Source of the DNA: JAAZGD01 sp964383845
GTDB taxonomy: Bacteria; Bacillota; Clostridia; Peptostreptococcales; Anaerovoracaceae
Reading direction: 5' to 3'
NCBI GenBank assembly: GCA_964383845.1
Contig: CAYLIF010000002.1
Coordinates: forward strand, 52,449-116,448
DNA length: 64,000 bases
Each line of letters opens with the position of its first letter. The first letter of the stretch is position 1. Under the pieces are notes generated by a model that did not search any database, was not told where the DNA came from, and worked only from the letters and a program-made list of their open reading frames with translations. Positions 16,974-26,780 of the stretch are shown one piece after another. The translations under genes and the position numbers were made by a program.

Positions 16974-19229
16974 TTAGCCACATTTTGAATAACCGCAATT
17001 TCTACAGGTAACACACCCACCTTCATGCTCCAATTGACTGCCACACTCTGGACAGTATTTAGCAGTTTTTTTATCTTGTTCCTTACTTACCACTTTTCGA
17101 GCAGTAGATTCAATGGCAGCAATTCCATTTACTCCGGTTTTGGACGCTTCCATAACTTTTTCAATGGTTTTAGCTATTGCATCAGGACAAGATGTAACTG
17201 CTAGCCCTTTTTGCCTTATGGTGGAAGCACAACGTATACCCCTTAATTGTTCTGCAAGAACCTCCCCGTCTAAGCCGCTTCTCAAAGCTATTGATATAAG
17301 TCTTGCCGTCGCCTCAGACTGAGAAGGGCATCCTCCAGCACGTCCAGTATTAGTGAAAACCTCACAAATACCTTCCTCATCATAGTTTACGGTAATATAC
17401 AAATTACCGCAACCAATTTTGACTTTTTCTGTAAATCCCATTGTGACATTGGGCCTTGCCCTTGGAACAATAGATGACTCTTTTGAGGGTTCTTTTACAT
17501 TTTCAGAAAGGGGATTTTGAAGAGAGGACCCTATATTTAAAACTTGTTCATTCCTTGAACCGTCTCTATAAATAGTGGTTCCTTTACAACCTAGAGTATA
17601 GGCTAGCTTGTAACATTCTGCCACATCTTCTCGACTTGCTGATTTAGGAAAATTAACAGTTTTAGAAACTGCATTATCAGTGTTCTCCTGGAATGCCCCT
17701 TGCATCTTAACGTGCCAAATGGGTGCTACATCGTGAGCACAAACAAATACTTTCTTTGTTTCTTCTGGTATCTCAGCTACTTTTTCCAAAGAGCCATGTT
17801 CAACAATACTTCTCATTATTGAGTCTTTGAAAAGTCCTTTCTCTTTGAGATGTTTCTCCAGGATATCATTTGTTTCTATAAGATGGGTATTATCCATCAC
17901 ATTACGATAATATGCATAAGCGAAAACAGGTTCCACTCCCGAAGATACAGAAGCTATAATTGACAAGGTACCTGTAGGGGCTATTGTTGTAACTGTAGCA
18001 TTCCTAAGAGGTTTCCCTTCTTTATAGATGCTCTCAAAGAATGTTGGAAATGGTCCCCTTTTCTCAGCCAACTTTTCACTTGCTCTATGGCCTATTTCAT
18101 TAATCTTTTTCATGAGCTGCCGTCCAAAGTCCACGCCCTCTTCGCTGTCATAAGGTATTTTTAGATAAAGAAGTATGTCAGCAAAGCCCATGACTCCAAG
18201 ACCAATTTTTCTCGTTAGTTTTGTCACTCTATCTATTTCTTCTAAAGGATATTTATTGATATCAATAACATTATCAAGAAAATGAACAGCCTTCTCAACT
18301 GTTCTCTCTAGTTTTTCATAGTCCAGTTCCCAAAGCTCATTATTTAATTTAAGATGCTGAACAAGGTTTATTGAACCCAGGTTACAAGATTCATAGGGCA
18401 AGAGAGGTTGTTCGCCACAAGGGTTTGTAGATTCAATTTCTCCTAAAGAAGGTACAACATTGTCTTTATTTAACCTATCTAGGAAAATAATCCCCGGTTC
18501 ACCTGTTGACCATGCTGATTCAACTATGGTTTCAAAAACTTCTTTCGCCATAAGTTGTCCAACAGGATTTCCAGTGAATGGATCCCGTAGCTCATATGGT
18601 AAATCTCTTTCTACTGCCTCCATAAAACTTTCTGTAACCCCTACAGATATGTTAAAGTTATTAATTTCAGTTATTGTGTTCTTGCAAGTGATGAATTCCA
18701 TTATATCGGGATGATCAACCCTGAGGATACCCATATTTGCACCTCTTCTAGTCCCCCCTTGTTTTACTGCGTCTGTAGCAGCATTAAAAACTTTCATAAA
18801 GGAGATAGGGCCACTAGCCACTCCACCAGTAGAATTTACTGTAGCTCCCTGGCCACGTAACCTGGAAAAAGAAAAGCCTGTGCCACCACCACTTTTGTGG
18901 ATTAGAGCTGCATTCTTGATCGCATCAAAAATTCCCTCCATAGAATCTGGAACGGGGAGGACAAAGCAAGCAGAAAGCTGGCCTAAAGGTCTTCCTGCAT
19001 TCATTAATGTAGGTGAATTAGGCAAGAATTCCAAATCAGTCATCATATTATAGAATTCATCGCTGATTGAATTTATGTCAGCCTCTACATCATATATTAA
19101 ATCACCCTTTGCTATTGTGTCTGCAACCCGTTTAAAAAGTCCTTCCACAGTCTCCTTTGCTTGACCTTTTTCATCCTTTGCCAAGTATCTTTTTTCCAGT
19201 ACTGTCCGTGCATTTTCGGCAATCTTCAT
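16974..19229 (-). CDS. nrdJ: Adenosylcobalamin-dependent (class II) ribonucleotide reductase
   Basis: 751 aa. It makes deoxyribonucleotides using a cobalamin-generated thiyl radical and needs neither oxygen nor a second subunit. The active-site block NPCGEQPLLPYESCNLGSIN contains the radical Cys and catalytic Glu, and the redox Cys lies in LSACFVLPVP. The C-terminus ends in a zinc-ribbon-like tail (CPECGSQ, CRNCGYSKCG) typical of this subgroup. There is no N-terminal ATP-cone, so overall-activity control by dATP at that site is not expected. GGGAGAG precedes the ATG. A palindrome resembling an NrdR box lies 85-106 bp upstream; I see no cobalamin riboswitch. Confidence 0.95.
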   Translation of the reverse strand: MKIAENARTVLEKRYLAKDEKGQAKETVEGLFKRVADTIAKGDLIYDVEADINSISDEFYNMMTDLEFLPNSPTLMNAGRPLGQLSACFVLPVPDSMEGIFDAIKNAALIHKSGGGTGFSFSRLRGQGATVNSTGGVASGPISFMKVFNAATDAVKQGGTRRGANMGILRVDHPDIMEFITCKNTITEINNFNISVGVTESFMEAVERDLPYELRDPFTGNPVGQLMAKEVFETIVESAWSTGEPGIIFLDRLNKDNVVPSLGEIESTNPCGEQPLLPYESCNLGSINLVQHLKLNNELWELDYEKLERTVEKAVHFLDNVIDINKYPLEEIDRVTKLTRKIGLGVMGFADILLYLKIPYDSEEGVDFGRQLMKKINEIGHRASEKLAEKRGPFPTFFESIYKEGKPLRNATVTTIAPTGTLSIIASVSSGVEPVFAYAYYRNVMDNTHLIETNDILEKHLKEKGLFKDSIMRSIVEHGSLEKVAEIPEETKKVFVCAHDVAPIWHVKMQGAFQENTDNAVSKTVNFPKSASREDVAECYKLAYTLGCKGTTIYRDGSRNEQVLNIGSSLQNPLSENVKEPSKESSIVPRARPNVTMGFTEKVKIGCGNLYITVNYDEEGICEVFTNTGRAGGCPSQSEATARLISIALRSGLDGEVLAEQLRGIRCASTIRQKGLAVTSCPDAIAKTIEKVMEASKTGVNGIAAIESTARKVVSKEQDKKTAKYCPECGSQLEHEGGCVTCRNCGYSKCG

Positions 19230-19313
19230 TAAACACTCTCCCTATAAAATTTCACCGGATTTGCTCTCGGTTTTCAAGTTCTGTTTGTTACTTTAAAATA
19301 ACGATATCCTAGT

Positions 19314-19335
19314 TTACCACCATATGTAGTGGTAA
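19314..19335. promoter_or_regulatory. Palindrome resembling an NrdR box upstream of nrdJ
   Basis: A 22-bp inverted repeat with 7-bp arms, TTACCAC and GTGGTAA, around an 8-bp centre. The core on the minus strand, CACTACATATGGTG, matches 12 of 14 positions of an NrdR-box-like CACTATATATAGTG. A second imperfect palindrome at 19287-19302 (arms GTTA/TAAC) has its centre 30 bp away, close to the three-turn spacing of paired NrdR boxes, but its sequence fits the consensus poorly. There is no T-run, so it is not a terminator for aroK. Confidence 0.5.
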
Positions 19336-19352
19336 GGCAAGTTAAATAATCT

Positions 19353-19910
19353 CTATATAGTATTCTCATCTAACTTGGTCTGGAAGAGTTCTTTTATTTT
19401 TGCGACGGATTCTCTTAGGATAAGACCTTCAGTATCAACTATCTCGTGGGCATATTCTTCATAAAGAGGGACTCTTTGATCATATAAATCTTTAAGTGTT
19501 TCACCCGGTTCTATAGTTATCCCACGTTTATGAAGGTCTCCCAACCTTGCTTTTATTTCTTCATAGGGTAACTTTATATAGACTACCCATCCTATTTCAC
19601 GTAAATGCTTCATGGCATCTTCGCCGTAAATTGCACTTCCTCCAGTGGCAATAACAGTCTCCTCAGCTTCAATAGAACTAATAACTCGGTTTTCTATTTC
19701 ATGAAATCCATCTACTCCGTGGGCTTCAATAAGGTCGCTAAGGATTTTCCCTTCGGTTTTTTGGATCAGTAAATCGCAATCTATGAATTCATAGCCCAAA
19801 GCTTTGGCTAATACAACCCCCACCGTACTTTTGCCACATCCTGGCATCCCTATCAAAACAATGTTTGGCCTACCTAGCCCTTTGTTTTTCACCGTATTAT
19901 TTGTGTTCAT
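19353..19910 (-). CDS. aroK: Shikimate kinase
   Basis: 185 aa P-loop kinase that phosphorylates shikimate in aromatic amino acid synthesis. Walker A is GMPGCGKST near residue 22, the DxD-like FIDCD binds shikimate and Mg, and the TGGSA motif (family GGG) plus the lid Arg region (QRVPLYEEYA) are present. It sits alone among genes of other pathways, between a methyltransferase and nrdJ; no other aro gene is near. GAGGAATTAT precedes the ATG. The central motif reads ATGGSAIY, a mild departure from GGGxV, so a related shikimate-kinase-like protein is possible but less likely. Confidence 0.88.
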   Translation of the reverse strand: MNTNNTVKNKGLGRPNIVLIGMPGCGKSTVGVVLAKALGYEFIDCDLLIQKTEGKILSDLIEAHGVDGFHEIENRVISSIEAEETVIATGGSAIYGEDAMKHLREIGWVVYIKLPYEEIKARLGDLHKRGITIEPGETLKDLYDQRVPLYEEYAHEIVDTEGLILRESVAKIKELFQTKLDENTI

Positions 19911-19922
19911 ATAATTCCTCTC

Positions 19923-20537
19923 TTATTTACGACCCAGCACAACACCAAATAAACCTTCACCCAGTCCTGTCTTGGCAGTCTGGATTTGGTTTTTCAAAGA
20001 AAAAATTGTCTGACCTTTTCTCATTATTTCAAAGCCTACTCCCTTTAGAGCTCTTATAATCTCATCTCCTGTATGAAAATTCGCAAGACTATAAAACTCA
20101 TTATGTAGTTTCTTTTCTTCATAAAGTTGGCCTAAAGGAGTGGAGTTGTCAATAAATCCAATAATCAGTGATCCCCCCGGAACTAAAACTCTATAGGCTT
20201 CTTCAAGGCTTTTATCCAAATCACTTAAAAAGCAATCAACTGTAATCATTACTAGCAGATCAAAGCTTTTATTTTCAAAAGAAAGGTCTTCACACTTTTC
20301 TCTGTATACCTCTATACCTCTCTGTTCGGCCCTAATGGCCATCTCTTCAGAGGGTTCCACCCCTTTTGATATTCCCAAAGATTCTGCAAATATCCCAGTA
20401 CCCACACCTATTTCTAGCCCACTTTCAAAGTTGGGCAGCATATCTTTTAATAGTGCCAACTCTGATGTAAAAAGCTCTTTGTTGTTTATAAACCATGTTT
20501 CATAACGATTCGCAAGCCCTGGAAAATTCTCCCCCAT
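19923..20537 (-). CDS. Class I SAM-dependent methyltransferase
   Basis: 204 aa, methyltransferase type 11 fold. Motif I is GLEIGVGTGIFAESLG near residue 40 and post-I is VEPSEEMA; LLVMITVDCFL and EAYRVLVPGGSLIIGF follow in order. The substrate cannot be predicted. AAGGAG precedes the ATG. It follows another small methyltransferase by 42 nt; the two share only the common fold, so they are not a recent duplication. Confidence 0.8.
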   Translation of the reverse strand: MGENFPGLANRYETWFINNKELFTSELALLKDMLPNFESGLEIGVGTGIFAESLGISKGVEPSEEMAIRAEQRGIEVYREKCEDLSFENKSFDLLVMITVDCFLSDLDKSLEEAYRVLVPGGSLIIGFIDNSTPLGQLYEEKKLHNEFYSLANFHTGDEIIRALKGVGFEIMRKGQTIFSLKNQIQTAKTGLGEGLFGVVLGRK

Positions 20538-20579
20538 ATAAAAACTCCTTCTCTAAATCCCCTCTTATTATTGTTTGCT

Positions 20580-21203
20580 TTATGGCTTACAGATATACCA
20601 GGTAGCTCTCTTAGAAACATTAATCAACTTAACATCTGTAAAGCATAGTTTCATGTCACTTACGCACTCTTCCATCTCTTGTAATGCATAGCGTATAAAA
20701 TGAAAGTAATCTCCCCCCTCTAATCTTTCTACCAGAGAAGTAAAGGGAGAGGTCCTCTCATTATAATCATAAATAATCACTCTTTCTTTTGTAATTCGGC
20801 CCATCTCTTTATACATTTTTTTTCGTTCTTCTTGAACCAAACCATGTGCCACATAGGAGGCAATTGAAAGGTCGAAGCTTTTATCCTCAAAGGGCAGACC
20901 TTTTAAAAAGTCTCCTTTAACAAAAGTACAGGCCGGAGTTTTCTTCCTAGCTACCCGCAACATTTTTTCGGCTGTATCTACTCCCACTACTTGAAGACCT
21001 TCTTCCATTAAAGCCCTACACAGGGCTCCTGTTCCACTTCCAATATCCACTATATTATTATATTTTGACACATCAAAGTCTTTTTTTACACTAGCTATAA
21101 CCTTCCTATAATTATTTAGTTGGTAACTATAAAACAAACCATAGGCTGGTGCAATACGGTTAAATAGTTTGTTTTCTTTCGTCTTTTTTTTGTCTGAGTT
21201 CAT
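20580..21203 (-). CDS. Class I SAM-dependent methyltransferase
   Basis: 207 aa. Motif I NIVDIGSGTGALCRALMEEG begins near residue 50, followed by VVGVDTAEKM (post-I) and the SFDLSIASYVAHGL strand. The layout resembles UbiE/type-11 small-molecule methyltransferases. The C-terminal part ends with VSKRATWYICKP. GAGG lies 7 nt before the ATG. It is in the clpB-to-nrdJ gene train. The function of the pair is unknown. Confidence 0.78.
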   Translation of the reverse strand: MNSDKKKTKENKLFNRIAPAYGLFYSYQLNNYRKVIASVKKDFDVSKYNNIVDIGSGTGALCRALMEEGLQVVGVDTAEKMLRVARKKTPACTFVKGDFLKGLPFEDKSFDLSIASYVAHGLVQEERKKMYKEMGRITKERVIIYDYNERTSPFTSLVERLEGGDYFHFIRYALQEMEECVSDMKLCFTDVKLINVSKRATWYICKP

Positions 21204-21237
21204 TGAATTTCCTCTAACTTTTTTGAGACTTTCTCTA

Positions 21238-21930
21238 CTATTTCTCTTCCCAGTCTCTAAATTTTACTTTTATATGTTTTGCATCACAAAAAGGAACAAT
21301 TGAGGATTTGCCACAACGACATAGAACAACCCTATTTCTTGTTTCATAGTAGTCGCCATCAGCAGATTTTATAGGAATATAGCCTTGAACATAAATTCCA
21401 GAGCTTGTATTTCTTTCAATGTCTTGTAGAATTATTATTTCTTGAGGCAATTCTGGTTCGATTATGTCCCCCTCTTTAGTTACAGCAGTTATACGTCCTG
21501 CAGGACATTCATTTGCCGCAATTATTACTTCACTTCTATTTTCTTCTAGGTCTGACCCTAAAGTAAGTTCCCAAGCATCCCCCTTTTTTCTATGACAAAA
21601 TCTCGCCAGGGCGCAACGATGATCATCCATCAAATCAATTGTTGGGCCTTCAAGACACTTGGAGCGGTCTTCATAATTTGCTTTTGAAGCTTTTTCTTCT
21701 CCACAAAACCCTATTTCACTATGACTTCCATCACAGAAGGGGGGAGTTTTAGTTTTTCCGCACCTGCAAAGAGAATATGTTTCTTTTTGTGGTAGAACAC
21801 TCCCCTCTTCATAAATATATTCTTTGCCCTTAGGGACAATCTTTTTTTCCAAAAGGGGAATCCCCCCTGTAACTATATAAGGTCCATTTTTTGTAATTCT
21901 AATTTCTCTAGGGTCTTTCTCTTTAGTCAA
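21238..21930 (-). CDS. Double CDGSH iron-sulfur protein
   Basis: 230 aa. Two mitoNEET-like CDGSH motifs, CRCGKTKTPPFCDGSH (about residues 55-70) and CRCGKSSIVPFCDAKH (about 203-218), each with the three Cys and one His that hold a 2Fe-2S cluster. Between them is a region with spaced Cys (DDHRCALARFC, ANECPAGRI) like the divergent ferredoxin domain often found with CDGSH domains. The protein is probably a redox or cluster-transfer factor; no reaction is established. The start is TTG at 21930, supported by AAGGAG 7 nt upstream. It lies 4 nt after clpB. Confidence 0.85.
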   Translation of the reverse strand: MTKEKDPREIRITKNGPYIVTGGIPLLEKKIVPKGKEYIYEEGSVLPQKETYSLCRCGKTKTPPFCDGSHSEIGFCGEEKASKANYEDRSKCLEGPTIDLMDDHRCALARFCHRKKGDAWELTLGSDLEENRSEVIIAANECPAGRITAVTKEGDIIEPELPQEIIILQDIERNTSSGIYVQGYIPIKSADGDYYETRNRVVLCRCGKSSIVPFCDAKHIKVKFRDWEEK

Positions 21931-21934
21931 TTGC

Positions 21935-24526
21935 TTACTCCTTCTTTTCTATTTCTAGTTTTCCATCTCTCTCCACAAGTATAATCGTCTCTCCATCCAT
22001 TATATCTCCAGATATTATTCCTCTGGCCAAAAGTGTCTCTAAGGTCCTTTGCAGATATCTTCTAAGAGGCCTTGCTCCAAATGCTGCATCGTAGCCTTCT
22101 CGCAGTATAAGGTCCTTGGCGGATTCTTCTAGCTCTATTTCGATTCCTCTTTCTTCTAGCCTACTCTCAGTGCCGTGAAGCATGTGGTCAAGAATCTCAC
22201 CTAATTCGCTTCTAGTTAAAGGCTTAAATAGGACTATTTCATCTAGTCTATTTAAGAATTCTGGACGAAAGGCATTATGTAGTTCCTGCATAACTGCATT
22301 TTGAACCTCTTCTGTAAGATTGCCGTCAAAGTCTATTCCCTCAAGAAGCAATGGGGCTCCTAAGTTAGAGGTCATAATGAGAACTGTATTCTTAAAATCT
22401 ACCATTCGTCCTTGGGAATCAGTAATTCTTCCATCATCTAATACTTGAAGCAGAACATTAAATACATCTGGATGAGCCTTTTCTATTTCGTCAAAAAGAA
22501 TAACACTATAAGGTTTTCGTCTTATTGATTCCGTAAGCTGCCCACCTTCTTCATAGCCAATATATCCAGGAGGTGCTCCAATCATACGAGCAACAGAGTG
22601 TTTTTCCATATACTCTGACATATCAATCCTTACCATATTGTCTTCTGTATCAAACAAGGCTTCCGCAAGGGTTTTTGCTAGTTCGGTTTTTCCTACTCCT
22701 GTAGGTCCTAAGAATAAAAAACTACCAATGGGTCTACCGGGATCCTTTATTCCTGCTCGAGATCTTAAAATAGCATCAGCCACTTTTTGCACAGCTTCGT
22801 CTTGCCCTACCAGCCTTTCATGAAGAATTTGATCTAATCTTAATAGTTTTTCTCTTTCTCCCTCCATCATCCTTGAAACAGGGATTCCAGTCCAACGACT
22901 TACTATCTTTGCAATCTCTTCCGGGGTAACGCTTTCTCTCAGAAGGGTAGCTTCCTCACCCATCTCGTTTTTTTCTTGAGCTGCTTGTAGTTCTTTTTCT
23001 AAAGCAGGAATTTCACCATATCTTAATTTAGCAGCTCTTTCTAAGTCATAGTTTCTTTCGGCGGCGTCAGCTTCATTGTTTAAATTCTCTAGTTTTTCTT
23101 TTAAGTCACGGATGCTTGAAATGGCTGCTTTTTCCTCATTCCAAGTAGCTGTTAGCCCATCCAGTTCTTCCCTGCCTTCAGATATTTCTTTTCTAAGGTT
23201 TTCTAATCTTTTGAGGCTAGCCTCATCTGTTTCACTTGAAAGGGCGGCTTCTTCTATTTCCATTCTTAGAATATCCCTATGAACCTCATCAAGCTCTGTG
23301 GGCATAGACTGAAGTTCTGTTTTAATTAGAGCGCAAGCTTCATCAACTAAGTCTATGGCTTTATCTGGAAGAAATCTTTCAGTTATATATCTATGAGAAA
23401 GTACGGCTGCTTGAATGAGACTTGCATCCTGTATAGTAACTCCATGATAAATTTCATATCTTTCCTTTAACCCTCTAAGAATAGATATGGTTTCCTCCAC
23501 GCTTGGCTCGTCCACCATGACTGGCTGAAATCTTCGCTCCAAAGCGGAATCTTTTTCGATATGCATTCGATATTCATCAAGGGTGGTGGCACCTATAAGT
23601 CGTAGCTCTCCCCTTGCCAAAAGAGGTTTAAGCATATTGCCTGCATCCATGGATCCTTCAGCCTTACCTGCCCCAACAATGTTATGTAACTCATCGATGA
23701 ACAGAATGATGGCACCTTTGCTTTTTGTTACCTCATCTAAAACAGCTTTTAATCGCTCTTCGAACTCTCCCCTATATTTAGCCCCTGCCAAAAGTGCTCC
23801 CATATCAAGAGAGAACAGTTTTTTGTTTTGAAGGTTTTCAGGCACGTCTCCTCTTAAAATTCTTTGAGCAATGCCTTCTACAACTGCAGTTTTACCTACC
23901 CCAGGCTCACCAATCATAACTGGATTATTCTTTGTTTTACGGGACAAAATCCTTATTGTGTGACGTATCTCTTCTTCCCTACCGATAACCGGATCTAGCT
24001 TATTGTCACTTGCCATTTTAACAAGGTCCGTGCCATACTTTTCTAGAGCCTCATAGGTTGCTTCAGGATTATCAGTTTCAACTCTTTGATTGCCTCTTAC
24101 TTCTTTTAATTTCTGAAGAAAGGGTTCTCTCTGTATTCCAAATTTTTGCAATCTTTGTTTAAGTTCTCTGGGGGCGTTGTTCATTAAGGCCAACATCAAA
24201 TGTTCAACACTTACATAGTGGTCACCCATGTTTTTCGCCTCTTCTTCAGCCTGATTGAAAGCTCTACTTGCTTCTACAGACCAAGAGGGTTGAGCTCCAC
24301 CAGAAACCTTGGGTTTTCCATCGATTGCCTCTTCTTGTGCTTGTCTTAGATCTTCAAAAGAAAAATTCATCCGCTTAAGGATAGAGGGTATCAGACCATT
24401 AGCATCGGAGATAAGCGCTTCAAATAGATGGTCCAAATCCACAGTGGGATTTCCATTTTCTAAGCTTATGTTCATTGCATTTTGAAGACCTCGGATAGAA
24501 TTCTGTGTGTACTTGTCTGCGTTCAT
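21935..24526 (-). CDS. clpB: ATP-dependent disaggregase ClpB
   Basis: 863 aa, full length for the family. The order is an N-terminal Clp repeat domain (1-150), AAA-1 with Walker A GEPGVGKT, a coiled-coil middle domain (about 410-520), and AAA-2 with Walker A GPTGVGKTE and the C-terminal D2-small domain. With DnaK it resolves aggregated proteins. TGGAGGTGG precedes the ATG. I see neither a CIRCE element nor a CtsR-type direct repeat in the 33 nt before it; it is probably transcribed with tex from the macro-gene promoter. Confidence 0.97.
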   Translation of the reverse strand: MNADKYTQNSIRGLQNAMNISLENGNPTVDLDHLFEALISDANGLIPSILKRMNFSFEDLRQAQEEAIDGKPKVSGGAQPSWSVEASRAFNQAEEEAKNMGDHYVSVEHLMLALMNNAPRELKQRLQKFGIQREPFLQKLKEVRGNQRVETDNPEATYEALEKYGTDLVKMASDNKLDPVIGREEEIRHTIRILSRKTKNNPVMIGEPGVGKTAVVEGIAQRILRGDVPENLQNKKLFSLDMGALLAGAKYRGEFEERLKAVLDEVTKSKGAIILFIDELHNIVGAGKAEGSMDAGNMLKPLLARGELRLIGATTLDEYRMHIEKDSALERRFQPVMVDEPSVEETISILRGLKERYEIYHGVTIQDASLIQAAVLSHRYITERFLPDKAIDLVDEACALIKTELQSMPTELDEVHRDILRMEIEEAALSSETDEASLKRLENLRKEISEGREELDGLTATWNEEKAAISSIRDLKEKLENLNNEADAAERNYDLERAAKLRYGEIPALEKELQAAQEKNEMGEEATLLRESVTPEEIAKIVSRWTGIPVSRMMEGEREKLLRLDQILHERLVGQDEAVQKVADAILRSRAGIKDPGRPIGSFLFLGPTGVGKTELAKTLAEALFDTEDNMVRIDMSEYMEKHSVARMIGAPPGYIGYEEGGQLTESIRRKPYSVILFDEIEKAHPDVFNVLLQVLDDGRITDSQGRMVDFKNTVLIMTSNLGAPLLLEGIDFDGNLTEEVQNAVMQELHNAFRPEFLNRLDEIVLFKPLTRSELGEILDHMLHGTESRLEERGIEIELEESAKDLILREGYDAAFGARPLRRYLQRTLETLLARGIISGDIMDGETIILVERDGKLEIEKKE

Positions 24527-24559
24527 TTAAACCACCTCCATTTGAAATTTAAACGCAAA

Positions 24560-26740
24560 TTACTTTTTCTTCATGGTTAATCCAATCTTGTTTCGATCAT
24601 AATCAATGGATAAAATCCGCACTTGTACTGTGTCTCCAACTGAAACAACATCCATAGGATGTTTAACAAAACGATCTGCCAATTCAGAGATGTGAACTAG
24701 TCCATCACCTTTAAGTCCAATATCTACAAAGGCGCCAAAGTCTACAACGTTTCTTACAGTACCTGTCATTTCCATATTTAGTTTCAAATCTTCAATGTTT
24801 CTTACATCGTTTCTAAATACCACCGAAGGAGCTTCATCTCTGGGGTCTCTTGCAGGTTTTTTGATCTCAGCGATTATATCTTTTAAGGTTGGTAAACCTA
24901 CTTCAATCTCAGCGCTTAGAGCTTCTAAAGAATCAGGCCAATTATCTTTCAACCTCTCTTCAATATCTAAAACCCCTCCTGCTGATATTTCTTCTTTCTT
25001 TATACCCAACTTGTTCAGTAATTTACCAGCTGATTCATAAGATTCCGGATGAACTGATGTACTGTCTAGTGGGTTTTTACCCTCGCTAATTCTTAGAAAG
25101 CCTGCACATTGATGATAGGCCTTAGGCCCAAGTTTCCCGATTTTTTTTAGCTCTTTACGATCTACAAAGGAGCCCTTTTCTTCCCTATATGCTACTACAT
25201 TCCTTGCAATGGCCATGTTGATTCCAGATACATAAGATAACAAGGATGGTGAAGCGGTATTTAAATCAACTCCTACCCTGTTAACACAATCTTCAACCAC
25301 GTCAGTAAGAGCTTTATCTAATAGTCCCTGATTTACATCATGTTGATACTGACCTACCCCTATGCTTTTTGGTGAAATCTTTACCAACTCTGCTAGTGGA
25401 TCTTGGAGCCTTCTTCCTAATGACATTGCTCCTCTTGTAGTTACATCCAAATCAGGGTATTCCTCTGTAGCAACTTTAGACGCAGAATAAACAGATGCTC
25501 CTGCTTCGTTTACAATAGTATATGAGATATCTAAGTTATTCTTCTTGATAAAATTTGCAACTACTTCTTCAGTCTCTCTTGAAGCAGTTCCATTTCCAAT
25601 TACAATAACGTTGACCCTATGTTTGGATGCAAGAGCTTTAAGAACCTTTTCTGTACCTTCTATATCATTTCTGGGATCAGTGGGGTAGACGGTGGTATGG
25701 TCTAGTAACCTGCCCTGCTCGTCAATTACCGCCACTTTACAGCCCGTTCGAAAGCCAGGGTCCAGGCTGATAATTCTCGATCCCTTGACAGGTGGTGCCA
25801 TCAGCAATTTTTCCGTGTTTTTGGCAAATATCTTTACTGCTTCAATTTCTGCTCTTTCTGTTAGGAAAGATCTAAGTTCTCTTTCCATAGATGGGGCCAT
25901 CAATCTTTTGTATCCATCTCTTATGCAATCTTTAAGAAGAGGATAGAAAATAGATTGTTCTGAAGGAATGACCTTTCTTTCTAAATCCTCCACAATATCA
26001 TCAATTGGGGCTACTAGCTTAACTTTAAGTTTTTTTTCCTTCTCCCCTCTGTTTATAGCTAGAATTCTATGGTTTGGTATTTTAGCAACACCTTCTTGAT
26101 ATTGATAGAATCCTTCATAAGGTGTTTGCTCATTTAAATCAGTAGCTTCGCTAGAAATCATCCCTGCCCTTAATGTTTTATTTCGAACTAAAGCCGTAAA
26201 GTCTGGATCGTCAGAAATTCTTTCAGCCAAAATATCCATTGCCCCTTCAATTGCCTCTTTAGGGGTCAAGGGTTCTTCAAGAGCCAAGGATATTTCGTTT
26301 CTAGATAAATGGAGGACAGCTATTTCTTCTGGGGTACCTGAACTAATCTCTTGAGCCCAGATAATATCTGCTAAAGGTTCAAGACCCTTTTCCTTGGCTT
26401 TTGATGCTCTTGTGGACTTTTTCTGTTTGAAAGGTTTATATAAATCTTCTACTCGTTGAAGCTTTTCTGCATTCAGAATGTTCTTTTCGAGTTCATCCGT
26501 TAATTTTCCCTGCTCTTCGATTAAACGAATAACCTCTTCTTTTCGGGATTCTAGATTCTTCAAATAATTCAACCTATCGTCTAAGTCTCTAAGGACAACG
26601 TCAGAAAGCTCACCAGTAACTTCCTTTCTGTATCTGGCTATAAAGGGAATGGTATTTCCTTCTTCGATTAAAGCCACAGTATTTTCCACCTGGGTTTTTG
26701 TGATTTTTAGTTCTTTGGCTAGTTGGTCAATTATATTCAT
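24560..26740 (-). CDS. tex: Tex-family S1 RNA-binding protein
   Basis: 726 aa. It has the Tex architecture: an N-terminal helical region, a YqgF/RuvX-like RNase H fold (SLDPGFRTGCKVAVIDEQG), helix-hairpin-helix motifs (NTASPSLLSYVSGI), and a C-terminal S1 domain (about 645-720, TGTVRNVVDFGAFVDIG). Tex affects transcription and RNA turnover in bacteria. I chose the ATG at 26740, which has AAAGG at 7 nt; the in-frame TTG at 26755 has no ribosome site. It stands between the macro-domain gene and clpB in the same orientation. Confidence 0.95.
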   Translation of the reverse strand: MNIIDQLAKELKITKTQVENTVALIEEGNTIPFIARYRKEVTGELSDVVLRDLDDRLNYLKNLESRKEEVIRLIEEQGKLTDELEKNILNAEKLQRVEDLYKPFKQKKSTRASKAKEKGLEPLADIIWAQEISSGTPEEIAVLHLSRNEISLALEEPLTPKEAIEGAMDILAERISDDPDFTALVRNKTLRAGMISSEATDLNEQTPYEGFYQYQEGVAKIPNHRILAINRGEKEKKLKVKLVAPIDDIVEDLERKVIPSEQSIFYPLLKDCIRDGYKRLMAPSMERELRSFLTERAEIEAVKIFAKNTEKLLMAPPVKGSRIISLDPGFRTGCKVAVIDEQGRLLDHTTVYPTDPRNDIEGTEKVLKALASKHRVNVIVIGNGTASRETEEVVANFIKKNNLDISYTIVNEAGASVYSASKVATEEYPDLDVTTRGAMSLGRRLQDPLAELVKISPKSIGVGQYQHDVNQGLLDKALTDVVEDCVNRVGVDLNTASPSLLSYVSGINMAIARNVVAYREEKGSFVDRKELKKIGKLGPKAYHQCAGFLRISEGKNPLDSTSVHPESYESAGKLLNKLGIKKEEISAGGVLDIEERLKDNWPDSLEALSAEIEVGLPTLKDIIAEIKKPARDPRDEAPSVVFRNDVRNIEDLKLNMEMTGTVRNVVDFGAFVDIGLKGDGLVHISELADRFVKHPMDVVSVGDTVQVRILSIDYDRNKIGLTMKKK

Positions 26741-26780
26741 GTGTTTACCTTTCAATGTTTGAGTTGTTATTTTTTCTTAA

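Noticed and set aside
19230..19352. Cobalamin riboswitch before the B12-dependent reductase
   Set aside because: The gap is only 123 bp and lacks the B12-box sequence; only palindromes are visible.
24527..24559. CIRCE or CtsR operator before clpB
   Set aside because: The short gap holds only a ribosome binding site; neither the TTAGCACTC inverted repeat nor a CtsR heptad repeat is present.
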